Shown: piece by piece, positions 9,484 to 18,927 of the stretch
Position numbering within the stretch: the stretch's first letter is position 1
Layout of the letters: the number at the start of each line of letters is the position of its first letter
Assembly (NCBI RefSeq): GCF_003184185.1
Contig: NZ_QHJG01000044.1
Location: 23,925 to 53,560, forward strand
Direction of reading: 5' to 3'
From: Legionella qingyii
GTDB lineage: Bacteria; Pseudomonadota; Gammaproteobacteria; Legionellales; Legionellaceae
DNA length: 29,636 bases
Notes under the pieces: model-generated
Databases searched by the model: none
What the model was told of the DNA's origin: nothing
Seen by the model: only the letters and a program-made list of their open reading frames with translations
Made by a program: the position numbers and the translations under genes

Positions 9484-11340
9484 ATGAATATTTCTACTGA
9501 ATTAGCGTTGTTTCTCACTAAGTTACCTAATGAGCCCGGTGTTTATCGTATGCTGGATGAAGTAGGCAATATTCTTTACGTAGGTAAAGCTTCCAATCTG
9601 AAAAAGCGGGTAACCAGCTATTTCAACAAACAAAATACAGGCATTAAAACACGATCTTTGGTGAGTCAAATCGCCTCTATAGAAATTTCTGTTACACGTA
9701 GCGAAACCGAAGCTTTATTATTGGAAAGTAATCTGATTAAAACATTAAAACCAAAATACAATGTTTTATTACGAGACGATAAATCTTATCCTTATATTCA
9801 CCTTTCTAATCATCCTGATTTTCCACGTATAGAAAGCTATCGTTCTAAAAAAAAACCTCTTTCAGGTGATTTTTTTGGCCCTTATCCTAGTAGCGCCGCG
9901 GTAAAAGAAACTATAGTAACCATACAAAAAGTCTTTAAAGTTCGAAATTGTCGGGACAGTTATTTTAATGCACGCTCAAGACCTTGCTTGCAGTACCAGA
10001 TTAAACGATGTACTGCTCCCTGCGTCAATTACATAACTCCCGAGGATTACAAACGTTCTGTACAAGACGCTATGCGATTTTTACAGGGTAAGTCCCAATT
10101 AATTCTTGATGAACTTGCCAAACGAATGGATAAAGCTGTAAGCGAATTAAATTTTGAAGAAGCAGCGCTTTTGCGGGATCAAATTAAAAGTTTGCGATTG
10201 GTGCAAGAACAACAGGGCGTTTTACAATTACGTGGGGATGCGGATGCTATTGCAATCGAGATTAGCCCTGGTTTTGCATGCGTCCAATGCGTGACTATTC
10301 GCGAAGGCCAAGTATTGGCAAGTCGTAGTTATTTTCCATCGGTACCTCAAAAAGGCTTAGAAGATGAACTCAATATCGACGATTTGTGGCAACAAACTTT
10401 TGATGCATTTATAGGATTCTATTATTTGGATGTTCCAGAGAAGATTCCTGCATTAATCATTACGAATCATGATTTGGTGGATCACCAGTCCTTAGAAGAG
10501 GCATTATCACAACAACGCGGTAAATTGTGTAAAATTCAAGTGAATCCTCGTGGCATTAAGTCCCGATGGATGGATTTTGCACTGAATAATTTACGTGTCT
10601 CGGTAGCCGAATATGTTACAAAACATTCTACAATCAGATCTCGTTTCCAAGAGTTAGAGCGGCTTTTGGGCCTTAAAAAGCAAATTGAGCGAATGGAATG
10701 CTTTGATATAAGTCACACGCAAGGTGAGGCAACTGTTGCATCGTGTGTTGTGTTTGATCATGAGGGGCCTTGTCCTAATGAGTATCGACGTTTTAATATC
10801 GAAGGAATTACTCCTGGAGATGATTATGCGGCAATGGAACAGGCAATTACCCGACGCTTTAAACGTTTGGTGGAAATTCAATCCCTACCTGATGTATTAA
10901 TTATTGACGGAGGCAAAGGGCAAGTAGCGGTGGCCCAGAAAGTGCTTATGTCTTTAGGTATATCAACGGTGAACTTGCTGGGGGTGGCTAAAGGACCTTC
11001 ACGCAAAGCCGGGTGGGAAAAATTGATTCTAGTGCATGAAGCACATGAATTGACTTTACCCGATGACTCTAAAGCCTTGCATTTGTTACAACATATTCGA
11101 GATGAGGCGCACCGATTTGCCATTACTGCTCATCGTAAAAAAAGACAAAAAAAGAGATTGGAATCAACTCTTGAGGATATAGAAGGAGTCGGAGCAAAAC
11201 GTAGACAAGCATTACTGCATCGCTTTGGTGGGATACGAGAGCTTGCAAAGGCTCCACTGGAAGAAATTGCCAAAGTATCAGGAATTAGTGAACATTTGGC
11301 AAAACGTATTTTTCAATTTTTTCATGGCGAAAAAGTGTAG
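9484..11340 (+). CDS. uvrC: UvrABC excision nuclease subunit C
   Basis: Makes both incisions in nucleotide excision repair after UvrA/UvrB recognise damage. It has 618 residues (E. coli 610). In order: GIY-YIG nuclease (about 17-95, GVYRM and ILYVGKA); a Cys cluster Cys156, Cys168, Cys176, Cys180, matching the iron-sulphur ligands described for E. coli UvrC; UVR/UvrB-binding helix pair (about 205-240, [11 protein letters not shown]); an RNase H-like 5' nuclease (about 385-540, with FDISHTQGE and IIDGGKGQ); and tandem helix-hairpin-helix motifs (about 560-615, [11 protein letters not shown]). Start ATG 9484 fits the family N-terminus but has no obvious ribosome binding site. It follows letA as in most gammaproteobacteria; pgsA, often next, is absent here and enhA follows after 299 bp. 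Confidence 0.97.
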   Translation: MNISTELALFLTKLPNEPGVYRMLDEVGNILYVGKASNLKKRVTSYFNKQNTGIKTRSLVSQIASIEISVTRSETEALLLESNLIKTLKPKYNVLLRDDKSYPYIHLSNHPDFPRIESYRSKKKPLSGDFFGPYPSSAAVKETIVTIQKVFKVRNCRDSYFNARSRPCLQYQIKRCTAPCVNYITPEDYKRSVQDAMRFLQGKSQLILDELAKRMDKAVSELNFEEAALLRDQIKSLRLVQEQQGVLQLRGDADAIAIEISPGFACVQCVTIREGQVLASRSYFPSVPQKGLEDELNIDDLWQQTFDAFIGFYYLDVPEKIPALIITNHDLVDHQSLEEALSQQRGKLCKIQVNPRGIKSRWMDFALNNLRVSVAEYVTKHSTIRSRFQELERLLGLKKQIERMECFDISHTQGEATVASCVVFDHEGPCPNEYRRFNIEGITPGDDYAAMEQAITRRFKRLVEIQSLPDVLIIDGGKGQVAVAQKVLMSLGISTVNLLGVAKGPSRKAGWEKLILVHEAHELTLPDDSKALHLLQHIRDEAHRFAITAHRKKRQKKRLESTLEDIEGVGAKRRQALLHRFGGIRELAKAPLEEIAKVSGISEHLAKRIFQFFHGEKV

Positions 11341-11356
11341 TCATAAAAAAATTGTA

Positions 11357-11463
11357 GCGCCGGATTGGCGCAGTGCGTTCCGGCAATCCTGAGTGCAATG
11401 AGGGGCTCCTATCAGGACATGGTGCGACAGCATGGAGATCCCTCGTTGCACTCAAGATGACGG
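11357..11463. repeat. Palindromic dispersed repeat (TCCTGAG/GATGACG family) in the uvrC-enhA gap
   Basis: GAGTGCAATGAGGG (11391-11404) is complementary to CCCTCGTTGCACTC (11440-11453) except for one base, and GCTCC and GGAG lie just inside. It is preceded by a small GCGCC/GGCGC hairpin (11357-11371). The right end reads ATGGAGATCCCTCG, then TCAAGATGACG, closely matching the right end of the element at 22231-22359. The rest of the 299-bp gap, 11464-11639, is AT-rich with no gene; it should hold the enhA promoter but I see no well-spaced -35/-10 pair. Confidence 0.7.
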
Positions 11464-11639
11464 GGTTTTGTACCTATGTTATTCATCAATAATTAGAATA
11501 TTATTCATAACCCTAGCAAAAACTCTAATATTCGTACTAAACTTATTTTAGATATGCTCGAATAATAATTGGAATAAATTGATATTTAAGCACAAATCTT
11601 GCATATAAAAATAATAAGTAAAGGTGAGAGGGGGGGCAT

Positions 11640-12353
11640 ATGTATAAATTACTTTCAGCTGCATTGATGATGCTCATGGCTGCCATAGCGAATGCGGGTA
11701 ATTTTTATGGCACAGGACTATGTGGATACCCACAATACGATTGTATTAAAGTAGAGTCAGGACAAAGTTGGGAGACTTTGTTTCCGGATGAAAATCAACG
11801 TGACATTGTTCAAAGAGTCAATCGGACCTATAACCCGTTATGGGCTGGCAAGATAATCGCGGTTCCGAAAAATTTAGCTTATCTCACTGTTTTTGACGTT
11901 GCACCTTTCCCATTAAAAATTCCAAATGAACATCAAAAACAAATTATTGTTGATCAGGATAAATTGGCCTTTGGGGCTTATGATGCCGAAGGTAATTTGG
12001 TGAAATGGGGACCTATTTCATCTGGAAGAGACCGATGCCCTGACGCTAATCGTTCTTGCCGCACTTTAACTGGGATTTATCGGGTGTTCAGTAAAGAAAA
12101 TGAAAAATGTACATCCGATGTATTCCCCATAGGTAAAGGTGGCGCAAAGATGCCTTTCTGCATGTTTTTCCATAAGGGTTTCGCATTACATGGTTCCGAC
12201 GATATCCCGGGAGTAAGAGCGAGTCACGGATGTGTGCGTATGTTTACCCAGGATGCTAAATGGTTAAATCTGAACTTTGTTGAATTATCCAGCGAACGAA
12301 ATAATTTCATGGGTACAACGGTTATTGTACGTCCAATAAATGACAGTGAGTGA
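11640..12353 (+). CDS. enhA: EnhA: exported L,D-transpeptidase-family protein
   Basis: 237 residues with a signal peptide cleaved after ANA (1-19). Residues 30-75 look like a LysM-type segment (SGQSWETLFP, then VNRTYNPLWAGKIIAVP). Residues 100-235 are a YkuD/ErfK catalytic domain with the full signature His184 (LHGSDD) and Ser195-His196-Gly197-Cys198-x-Arg200. Such enzymes cross-link peptidoglycan or attach lipoproteins through a catalytic cysteine in the periplasm. In L. pneumophila the enh (enhanced entry) genes were found through mutants with raised uptake by host cells. The ATG at 11640 follows a purine-rich GAGAGGGGGGG. First gene of enhA-enhB-enhC. The domain is clear from motifs; the gene name rests on the neighbours. 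Confidence 0.93.
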   Translation: MYKLLSAALMMLMAAIANAGNFYGTGLCGYPQYDCIKVESGQSWETLFPDENQRDIVQRVNRTYNPLWAGKIIAVPKNLAYLTVFDVAPFPLKIPNEHQKQIIVDQDKLAFGAYDAEGNLVKWGPISSGRDRCPDANRSCRTLTGIYRVFSKENEKCTSDVFPIGKGGAKMPFCMFFHKGFALHGSDDIPGVRASHGCVRMFTQDAKWLNLNFVELSSERNNFMGTTVIVRPINDSE

Positions 12354-12361
12354 GAAATATA

Positions 12362-12928
12362 ATGAATACAATAAATAAAATCACTTCAATTTCATTGATG
12401 CTTTTCTTAGGACTAATGTCTTCTGCACAACTTGAAGCAGCCAAAATCAAAAAGAATAACCCCCAAGAGGCACAAGCCAAGGCAGAAAAGGAAGAGGCAC
12501 GATTTCCTATAGGATGTAGGCCGGTAGGATATAAGGAAAGTTTAAAAGTATTATCTCTTTTTCCTGGGAAAGAGGGGGCTTTGCAGTCTTTGTATTTTTT
12601 CTTTAATAAATCACCACAAACGGTCAGCTTGTACCAAATGCGTGATGAAGACAGTCAGTACACAACTCGATATAATCATTCGATAGGTGGTCGTCAATGG
12701 GCGGCGTTAGCTACAGGAGAGCCATTAGTTAAATTTATTTGTACTGCGGGTGATGGCAAAACTTCTTATGGAAAAATTATAGATTGTGCAGATACGATTA
12801 AAGTATGTGAATACGTTAATGTTAAGTTTGGTTTGAATAATAAAGGTAACTATTGGATAGTCGATGGCACAACGAGAAATGGGGCAGTTAATGAAGTAGT
12901 GCATTATGGCATAATACCTGGGGTATAA
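12362..12928 (+). CDS. enhB: EnhB: small secreted protein of unknown function
   Basis: 188 residues with a signal peptide at 1-27 (cleavage near LEAA-K). A short Lys/Glu/Ala-rich stretch (28-48) precedes a globular part with four cysteines (52, 127, 142, 149), which could form two disulphides in the periplasm. I see no known catalytic motif. A GTG at 12350 overlapping the enhA stop is possible, adding four residues, but the ATG at 12362 has GTGAG about 8 nt before it. It lies between enhA and enhC in the arrangement known from L. pneumophila; the tight spacing says they are co-transcribed. Naming rests on position and length; function is unknown. Confidence 0.87.
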   Translation: MNTINKITSISLMLFLGLMSSAQLEAAKIKKNNPQEAQAKAEKEEARFPIGCRPVGYKESLKVLSLFPGKEGALQSLYFFFNKSPQTVSLYQMRDEDSQYTTRYNHSIGGRQWAALATGEPLVKFICTAGDGKTSYGKIIDCADTIKVCEYVNVKFGLNNKGNYWIVDGTTRNGAVNEVVHYGIIPGV

Positions 12929-12989
12929 ATCTGAAAATATAATGATAAAAATTCAGGTTACAATTGCCATGCAAAGAGGGAGAATTTTC

Positions 12990-15900
12990 ATGAAATCGCT
13001 AGTACCTTGGGTCTGTTTATTCGTTGCATCAGCCGGCCAAAATGCTTTTGCTGATGAGTTTAGTGCTTATCGATTAGGGAATTATAATAAAGCAATAGAG
13101 CCTTTGATGAGTCAATCGGGGAAAAATGCAGTCGCCGATTACTACTTAGGACGGATTTATCTTTATGGATATGGTCAATTTAAAAATAACTTGTTGGCAA
13201 TACGCTATTTTACCCAATCTGCACAAAAAGGATATCTACCTGCAATTCAACTGATGGCAAAATATACTTTATTGCATGAGAAGGATCCGCAACAAGCTTT
13301 TATGTGGTTTCAAAAAGCGGCCGATGCAGGAGATGTAGATGCCCAGATGTTTACCGCAGCTGCTTATATGTATGGAGTTGGGGTAAAGAAAAATACAGAC
13401 GCGGCAACTCGGTATTATATTAATGCGGCAAAAAGTGGTAACTCTCTTGCGCAATTTACTTTAGCCAAGAATTTTATCGATAGCCGTAATTCATCAAATC
13501 GTAAATTAGGTCTTATTTGGTTAAATAAAGCAGTTGCCAATGGTAACCTTCAAGCAATAACCAGGCTGGGGGAGCTTTATCTTGCAGGTCAGCTGGTCGA
13601 TAAAGATGAAAAGAAAGGCGAGGAATTATTAAATCAAGCTGCAGCTCAAGGCTTTGCACCTGCAATGGTGGCATTAGGTGAATTAGCTTTAGAACAAAAT
13701 CAAAAAGAACAAGCTTTGCAGTGGTTTAATAAAGCAGGTGGTCAATCAAGTGATGAGGCCTATTTGGACTTGGCTCACATTTATTTACAACAAAAAAGTC
13801 CAATTTATGATCCTAAAACTGCATTTATGTGGACTTTGAAAGCAGCTCAGAATGGATTGCCGCAAGCGAAACGTGAGTTAGCTGATATGTATCAAAAAGG
13901 AATAGGCGTTGATACCAATCAAGATTTGGCAAAACAATGGCAGAATCAGGCAATTCAAGATGAAAGTGCAAAAAATCAGGAAGCAGCTTTAGCGCAAGCA
14001 GCATTGTGGCTAAGTAATGGGACAACCGATAAGCTCGAGCAAACTGATTTTCAAATGAAAGGAATACTTAGTGCTTGGCATAATCCTGCTGTATTAGGAG
14101 ATTTTGCTTATAACCAAGCCCCCCAGCTGAAAAAGATAATGCGTCAGTCTATTTTTCAGCCCCAATTTGAATTAGTTCAGCCTAATGATGTTCCAATCAC
14201 CAGTTATTACGATGCTCTCTTGAGTAAAATCCCAAGTTTCCAGGCAAATCAATGGACATATCCTCTTTATCCTTTAGACCCACAGCTTTCTGCTTTGGAA
14301 AGGATAAATGCCCCAATTTATGCTCAGTTGAATTTACCTGCACCTTATATAGATGCTAATTATTATGATTATGATGATAATTCACAGGCCAGTATCATGG
14401 ATTTGTGGACTCAAGGTTGGCAAGCACAACTTAACTACATGTCTATGTTTAATCATTTATATTTTAGAGCGATATTAGGTGATGCTCAATCGCAGTTTCA
14501 AATCGGACAAATGTTTCAATATGGCATCGGTATAGCACAAAGTGATTCTTCAGCCATCATTTTTTATCAAAATGCGGCACAACAGCAACATTTGGGTGCA
14601 GAATACAATTTAGGCATTTTATATTTACAGCATGCTAAGGATAAAAATGATTATCAGCTTGCATTAAATGATTTAACGGATGCAGCGTTTAAAGGAAATA
14701 AAAAATCTCAATACGTTTTGGCCAGAATTCTATCCCAGGGGATAACTGGTCCGGATGGTACAGTTTATATTCAACCCAATCCAGAACAAGCAACGTCTAT
14801 GTTATATCTGGCTGCAGCCAACAATTATGGTCCTGCAGAATATGAGCTTGCAGATAGCTTGGCGCGTCAAAATGATAGCGGTTTAAGTGTCAATGTAAGG
14901 AAGCACAAAATAGCTATGATTCGTCAATTGTATCAAGGGGCCGCAGATAGAGGCATTTCTCAGGCACTACTGCCTCTCGCATTTTATAATGCTATGGATC
15001 AGGATATGGCAAAGCAGGCGCAAGCTTTTCTGATTGCTAAAGAGCAAGCGACTAGTGGAGATGAAAACGCTGCGTTATTGCTGGGATTGCTCTATGACCG
15101 GGGTATTGGTGTTAAAGCGGATCCAGGACAAGCCATCACCTGGTATCAGCAAGCAGGACAAAACTCGGTAAGCGATTTTATATTAGGAACATATTCTGCA
15201 GAAGGGAAGGGTATTGCCCAAGACAAGACAAAAGGAATGGAGCAATTGCAGAAATCCGTTGATGATAAATTCTCATATGCAGATTTTAATATGGCGGTGT
15301 TGCAAAAGCAAAATGGACAAGACTTTTTACCTAATTTAATACGGTCTTATAAATTAGGTAACAGTCATGCAGGAATTGTTTTGGCCGATTTCTATTTGGC
15401 AGAAAATTCTGATCCAGAGAAAATGCAAGAAGCCAAACAAATTTATACTGGTTTGGCCGAAAAAGGAGATCAGTATGCACAATTGAAATTGGCTTTCATG
15501 CTGGAAAAGGGTTTAGGTTCCGAACCTAATCTGGCAGAGGCACAACGTTGGTATACTGCATCTGCAGAACAAGGAAATCCTCTTGCTCAATATCTGTTAG
15601 GTCAGTTTTATCAATTAGGTGAGAATGGCGAACCTGATTACAATTTGGCTAAGCAGTGGTATGAGAAAGCAGCCTTTGTTCTACCTGAAGCTTCTGTTGC
15701 TTTAGGATTTATTGATGAAACAGTCAATGATAATTATGCCCAGGCATTTAAGGCTTATCAACAAGCTGCTGCGAAAGGAGATCCTTTAGGAATATATGAT
15801 TTGGCATTAATGTACTTATATGGCAAAGGAACACCAGTCAATTATCAAAAAGCGAGGGATTTATTTGTTGAAGCATCAACCCATCAAGTTCATGAGGCAA

Positions 15901-16595
15901 TGAATCAATTAGGTGCAATTTATTTTAATGGCCTCGGACAATCTCGTGACACACAACAAGCTTTATCCTGGTATAAAAAGGCCGCAGATTTAGGTGATGA
16001 CAATGCACTTTATCAATTGGGATTATTATCAGAAACAGGAGTAATTACCAAACTTGATTTTAATGATGCAATTAACTATTACCAACAATCTGCTGCTAAA
16101 GGTAACGAGAAGGCGATGTTGGCTTTAGCAAGAATGTATCATTATGGTTTGGGCGTTGAGAGAAACCCCAAAATGGCTGCAAGTCTTTATGAAAAACTCG
16201 CCGTACGACAAAATGCTTATGCACAGTATCAATTAGGTACTTATTACTTGGAGGGAACTGCTGGTGAGCGATCTCTTTCTAAGGGTAAGGAATTACTACA
16301 GCAGGCAAGTGATAATGGCAGCATACAGGCACGTAAAATTTTACAGAGAATGGAAGCACAAAATCAAGCTCGTGTGAGTTTTATTGAACCTGTATTAATG
16401 AATAAAGCCTCTTTTACTCCGGAGCAAACAGCTGATTTTATGTATCTGCAAGCATTAAATGAGTGGAATCAGGGGGATGAAGTTTTATCGCGTATGATTT
16501 TACAACGTTTAGTGACGCAGTTTCCAAATTTTGTACCGGCAAAACGTGCCATTGAGCAGTTGAATCAGGCAAAATTGGCCAGTATTTATGGATAG
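12990..16595 (+). CDS. enhC: EnhC: large periplasmic Sel1-repeat protein
   Basis: 1201 residues, matching L. pneumophila EnhC (about 1200). The signal peptide ends near AFA-DE (21). The rest is mostly Sel1/TPR-like units of about 36 residues, of the pattern A..LG..Y..G.G...D...A..WY..AA..G. By eye there are about eight in residues 30-340 and about sixteen in 490-1130. Between them, about 343-493, is a Tyr/Pro/Gln-rich segment without repeats. Published work on L. pneumophila says EnhC protects the bacterium in macrophages by binding the lytic transglycosylase Slt and limiting muropeptide release sensed by NOD1. ATG 12990 has AGAGGGAG upstream and gives the signal peptide; the in-frame start at 12942 would destroy it. 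A CG-rich hairpin follows the gene. Confidence 0.95.
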   Translation: MKSLVPWVCLFVASAGQNAFADEFSAYRLGNYNKAIEPLMSQSGKNAVADYYLGRIYLYGYGQFKNNLLAIRYFTQSAQKGYLPAIQLMAKYTLLHEKDPQQAFMWFQKAADAGDVDAQMFTAAAYMYGVGVKKNTDAATRYYINAAKSGNSLAQFTLAKNFIDSRNSSNRKLGLIWLNKAVANGNLQAITRLGELYLAGQLVDKDEKKGEELLNQAAAQGFAPAMVALGELALEQNQKEQALQWFNKAGGQSSDEAYLDLAHIYLQQKSPIYDPKTAFMWTLKAAQNGLPQAKRELADMYQKGIGVDTNQDLAKQWQNQAIQDESAKNQEAALAQAALWLSNGTTDKLEQTDFQMKGILSAWHNPAVLGDFAYNQAPQLKKIMRQSIFQPQFELVQPNDVPITSYYDALLSKIPSFQANQWTYPLYPLDPQLSALERINAPIYAQLNLPAPYIDANYYDYDDNSQASIMDLWTQGWQAQLNYMSMFNHLYFRAILGDAQSQFQIGQMFQYGIGIAQSDSSAIIFYQNAAQQQHLGAEYNLGILYLQHAKDKNDYQLALNDLTDAAFKGNKKSQYVLARILSQGITGPDGTVYIQPNPEQATSMLYLAAANNYGPAEYELADSLARQNDSGLSVNVRKHKIAMIRQLYQGAADRGISQALLPLAFYNAMDQDMAKQAQAFLIAKEQATSGDENAALLLGLLYDRGIGVKADPGQAITWYQQAGQNSVSDFILGTYSAEGKGIAQDKTKGMEQLQKSVDDKFSYADFNMAVLQKQNGQDFLPNLIRSYKLGNSHAGIVLADFYLAENSDPEKMQEAKQIYTGLAEKGDQYAQLKLAFMLEKGLGSEPNLAEAQRWYTASAEQGNPLAQYLLGQFYQLGENGEPDYNLAKQWYEKAAFVLPEASVALGFIDETVNDNYAQAFKAYQQAAAKGDPLGIYDLALMYLYGKGTPVNYQKARDLFVEASTHQVHEAMNQLGAIYFNGLGQSRDTQQALSWYKKAADLGDDNALYQLGLLSETGVITKLDFNDAINYYQQSAAKGNEKAMLALARMYHYGLGVERNPKMAASLYEKLAVRQNAYAQYQLGTYYLEGTAGERSLSKGKELLQQASDNGSIQARKILQRMEAQNQARVSFIEPVLMNKASFTPEQTADFMYLQALNEWNQGDEVLSRMILQRLVTQFPNFVPAKRAIEQLNQAKLASIYG

Positions 16596-16614
16596 TTAGT
16601 TAATTCCTTGATTC

Positions 16615-16640
16615 CCCGGGCGAGATAAACAACGCCCGGG
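16615..16640 (+). terminator. Hairpin after enhC
   Basis: CCCGGGCG (16615-16622) and CGCCCGGG (16633-16640) form a perfect, very stable 8-bp stem with a 10-nt loop, 20 nt after the enhC stop. No U run follows (AAGCATAATTTATC), so it may work with Rho or as a 3'-end stabiliser. The remaining 180 bp to the next gene is AT-rich and must hold that gene's promoter, which I could not place. Confidence 0.6.
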
Positions 16641-16821
16641 AAGCATAATTTATCGTTTGTTCATCTTTTCTGCCTGTTTATCGTTCCATTGATTCCAAAT
16701 TAAAATTTATTCCATTTATTTTGGGATAAAATATTGCATATTTTATAATATTTACTCAAAATAGTTTTTGATTTATCTAGTATTCCAATAGAAAGTCTAA
16801 CAAAATGACAGGAGTGTCACG

Positions 16822-18144
16822 ATGAAATATACGATAACTTTTTGCGTATTTGATCATACTGTAGGAGGGAATCCTTTTTGGCATGGTTCTTTTTTTTTAT
16901 CGATGCTGGATGAAAGCAAACAATTGCTTGAAGTTGTTGAGACTTGGGGCTTTTATGGTGTTACCAGTACCGGAGATAAAAGCAGTTGGTTGGAGCAATT
17001 TAAAAACAAATATCATTTAGATGTTGATTTCCAAGGCAATCATGGGATGCTAATTAATGAGGAAGTGCGTTTCATGGATCTTGGGCACGGTTTACATGGA
17101 TACACTTTTGAGCTAACTCAGCATGAATTTGAATTGTTACAAAAGAGATGCGCACATGCTGTTGCAGAGCAAGAGGCTGCAATTAAAGAAATAGTAGGTG
17201 ATGGTCAAAATTTTAAAGCAGATCCATCAAAAAAGGGAAGAATTTATCAAGAAGAAGCCTACTCCAGACAAATTTTTGAAATTGAACAAATAAAAGCCAA
17301 AATTGAAGGACGTCCTTCCAGGCTTAAGCCTTTTGATTTTCATTTATCATTTGATTTATCGGGACCTAGTCTGAAGAATTCCAATACCTGTAAAACTATG
17401 GCGGTTTCCCTTTTGGAAGGAATCTTAACCGACGAGCAACTTGCCCCATTTAAAAATTCCTCTTTGCCACGATTGATTCCAGGTTTAGAACCTATACTTT
17501 TGCATAGTGAGGGCCCTTTACACACACATAAAAAATCATCAGGTAAAGAAGTTTTTTATCGAGATATGAAACAGGATAAGGAAGTTAAATTATATTGGAG
17601 CGTACCCCCACAACGTTTTGATGAATTATCAGTGGATACCGAGAAGCTATTTAAAATCGATGAAGAGTATTGTGATGAAGTGAAATATATCGTCAGTCAG
17701 TTGCAGCGTTTGGAGTGGTTAATAAGAAATGCATCTTTACCTGAAAAATACAAAGAATATCAAAGGGATTTAATTCAGCGTATTGTTTCCTGTTATAAAG
17801 CATTTGCCATGATTGAGCCCAAAAATGATACTAAAATATCAGGTTGGCAAGGCTCAATTCTTGGTTTTTTTTCTGTTCCGAGAAGTAATGAAGAGAAAAA
17901 ACTACAAGGTAAAATTCATCAGGCAAAAATGCTTTTAAACACTCTTTATATGGCCGTAGTAGATGGATGGTCGATTTATGATGAGTATCCTTCTGAGACC
18001 TCTACAACTGTAGATGGCGAAGACTATAACGTACTGGAAGCTTTAGTTTCTTACTTATCAACAGAAGATAAAAAGAGTCTATGTAAGATAGTAGGAAGGC
18101 CGTATTTGGAAGACGAAGTAACACAGGTAACTTTGCCGGTATAA
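16822..18144 (+). CDS. Protein of unknown function, candidate Dot/Icm effector
   Basis: 440 residues, no signal peptide and no convincing membrane segment, so cytoplasmic or delivered by a type IV system. I recognise no family. Residues 1-115 are rich in beta-type stretches with scattered His and Trp (HTVGGNPFWHGSFFLSM at 12-28, then GLHGYTFELTQ). A helix-rich segment (112-170) has Glu/Lys heptad-like character, and 285-330 is another helical region. The last 50 residues are acidic (DEYPSETSTTVDGED, YLEDE) and end in a hydrophobic TLPV, similar in character to Glu-rich Dot/Icm secretion tails. ATG 16822 has AGGAG 7 nt upstream. It lies next to the enh locus, where L. pneumophila also carries poorly characterised genes. 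Effector status is inference from composition and context only. Confidence 0.75.
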   Translation: MKYTITFCVFDHTVGGNPFWHGSFFLSMLDESKQLLEVVETWGFYGVTSTGDKSSWLEQFKNKYHLDVDFQGNHGMLINEEVRFMDLGHGLHGYTFELTQHEFELLQKRCAHAVAEQEAAIKEIVGDGQNFKADPSKKGRIYQEEAYSRQIFEIEQIKAKIEGRPSRLKPFDFHLSFDLSGPSLKNSNTCKTMAVSLLEGILTDEQLAPFKNSSLPRLIPGLEPILLHSEGPLHTHKKSSGKEVFYRDMKQDKEVKLYWSVPPQRFDELSVDTEKLFKIDEEYCDEVKYIVSQLQRLEWLIRNASLPEKYKEYQRDLIQRIVSCYKAFAMIEPKNDTKISGWQGSILGFFSVPRSNEEKKLQGKIHQAKMLLNTLYMAVVDGWSIYDEYPSETSTTVDGEDYNVLEALVSYLSTEDKKSLCKIVGRPYLEDEVTQVTLPV

Positions 18145-18167
18145 GTACCCGTTTAGTATTTTGATCA

Positions 18168-18226
18168 TAGCCTGGGTGAAGGCGAGTGCTGTAGCCAAGG
18201 GAGAGTATTAGTGCCGCATCCACCAG
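18168..18226. repeat. Degenerate copy of the TAGCCTGGG palindromic element
   Basis: The left end TAGCCTGGGTGAAG (18168-18181) matches the element at 24278 for 14 bases. The right end, GCATCCACCAGA read on the other strand, is a poor mirror of it. The rest of the 248-bp gap to rpsT includes GCGAGGG-AATCTCC (18264-18277), like part of the second repeat family, and then the rpsT terminator. No gene is evident in the gap. Confidence 0.5.
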
Positions 18227-18345
18227 AAAAAATTTTGAACATAGCTCAATTTTTCCGAATGTAGCGAGGGAATCTCCAGTCAGGTAGTATTATAATAATG
18301 TTAATAGATAAGGTAGTCGTGAACTATTAAACGCTTTCAGCAGAT

Positions 18346-18380
18346 AAAAAATCGAACCGGCAATTCCGGTTCGATTTTTT
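18346..18380 (-). terminator. Strong terminator of rpsT, symmetrical on both strands
   Basis: A perfect 15-bp stem (AAAAAATCGAACCGG and its complement) with a 5-nt loop. Read on either strand it has a GC-rich core followed by six T, so it can end rpsT transcripts from the right and transcripts of the 440-residue protein from the left. It ends 12 nt past the rpsT stop. Confidence 0.9.
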
Positions 18381-18392
18381 CGAATTGAACGA

Positions 18393-18659
18393 TTAAGCAG
18401 CCATTGCCTTAACACGAGCTACTAGACGACTTTTAATACGAGCAGCTTTATTTTTATGAATTAAACCTTTACAAGCCGCTTTATCAATAATTGGTTGCGC
18501 TTTGGTGAAGGCAGCTTGAGCGGCTTCTTTATCACCTGATTCAACAGCTTTAATTACATTTTTGATGTAGGTGCGGAACATAGAACGTGCACTGGCATTG
18601 TGTTGACGTAGTTTTACGTTTTGGCGAGCACGCTTGATCGCTGATTTAATATTTGCCAC
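18393..18659 (-). CDS. rpsT: 30S ribosomal protein S20
   Basis: 88 residues, highly basic, starting [13 protein letters not shown] and with the conserved internal [37 protein letters not shown] pattern (given here in outline), so clearly S20, which binds 16S rRNA. The start codon is GTG (18657-18659), with TGGAGA upstream. Enterobacterial rpsT also uses a non-ATG start (TTG), tied to autoregulation of translation. It is monocistronic, with its own promoter and terminator. Confidence 0.97.
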   Translation of the reverse strand: MANIKSAIKRARQNVKLRQHNASARSMFRTYIKNVIKAVESGDKEAAQAAFTKAQPIIDKAACKGLIHKNKAARIKSRLVARVKAMAA

Positions 18660-18700
18660 TTAAAAATCTCCACTCATTCAGATGGTACAAAAAGATGATG

Positions 18701-18729
18701 ATCATGCACAATGAGTTAGAATTTGTCAA
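18701..18729 (-). promoter_or_regulatory. Predicted rpsT promoter
   Basis: On the minus strand a perfect TTGACA (18729-18724), a 17-nt spacer, then CATGAT (18706-18701). Transcription would start near 18694, giving a leader of about 35 nt. Confidence 0.75.
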
Positions 18730-18868
18730 TAGACTTCTTTGTTTCTAAAGCATAAATTGATTCACTCTACGACGGTATGTGTCATTTATGCTCAAAATCA
18801 ATTGAGTAATATGAAATCCTAATTATTCGTTCAATTTCAGTATAAAGACTATGACATCATATTTATAA

Positions 18869-18897
18869 TTATGACAGTTGATACATTTAGGTATAAT
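18869..18897 (+). promoter_or_regulatory. Candidate murJ promoter
   Basis: A perfect -10 TATAAT (18892-18897) with a weak -35 TTATGA (18869-18874) 17 nt before it. Transcription near 18904 excludes the in-frame ATG at 18871 as the murJ start. Confidence 0.5.
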
Positions 18898-18927
18898 ATA
18901 AGGTATTTTGCGCCTTGTATAAAAATT

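Noticed and set aside
11341..11639. Possible enhA promoter with TTGATA and TATAAA near 11579-11609
   Set aside because: The spacing of 19 nt is too long and both boxes are common in such AT-rich DNA, so it was not listed as a feature.
13269..14025. Antisense open frames of about 60 residues within enhC
   Set aside because: They have no ribosome binding site, no recognisable protein features and lie opposite a well-supported gene.
18871..18927. In-frame N-terminal extension of murJ from ATG 18871
   Set aside because: A perfect TATAAT lies at 18892-18897, downstream of that ATG, and MurJ homologues begin close to the first membrane segment. The start was placed at 18928, with 18952 as an alternative.
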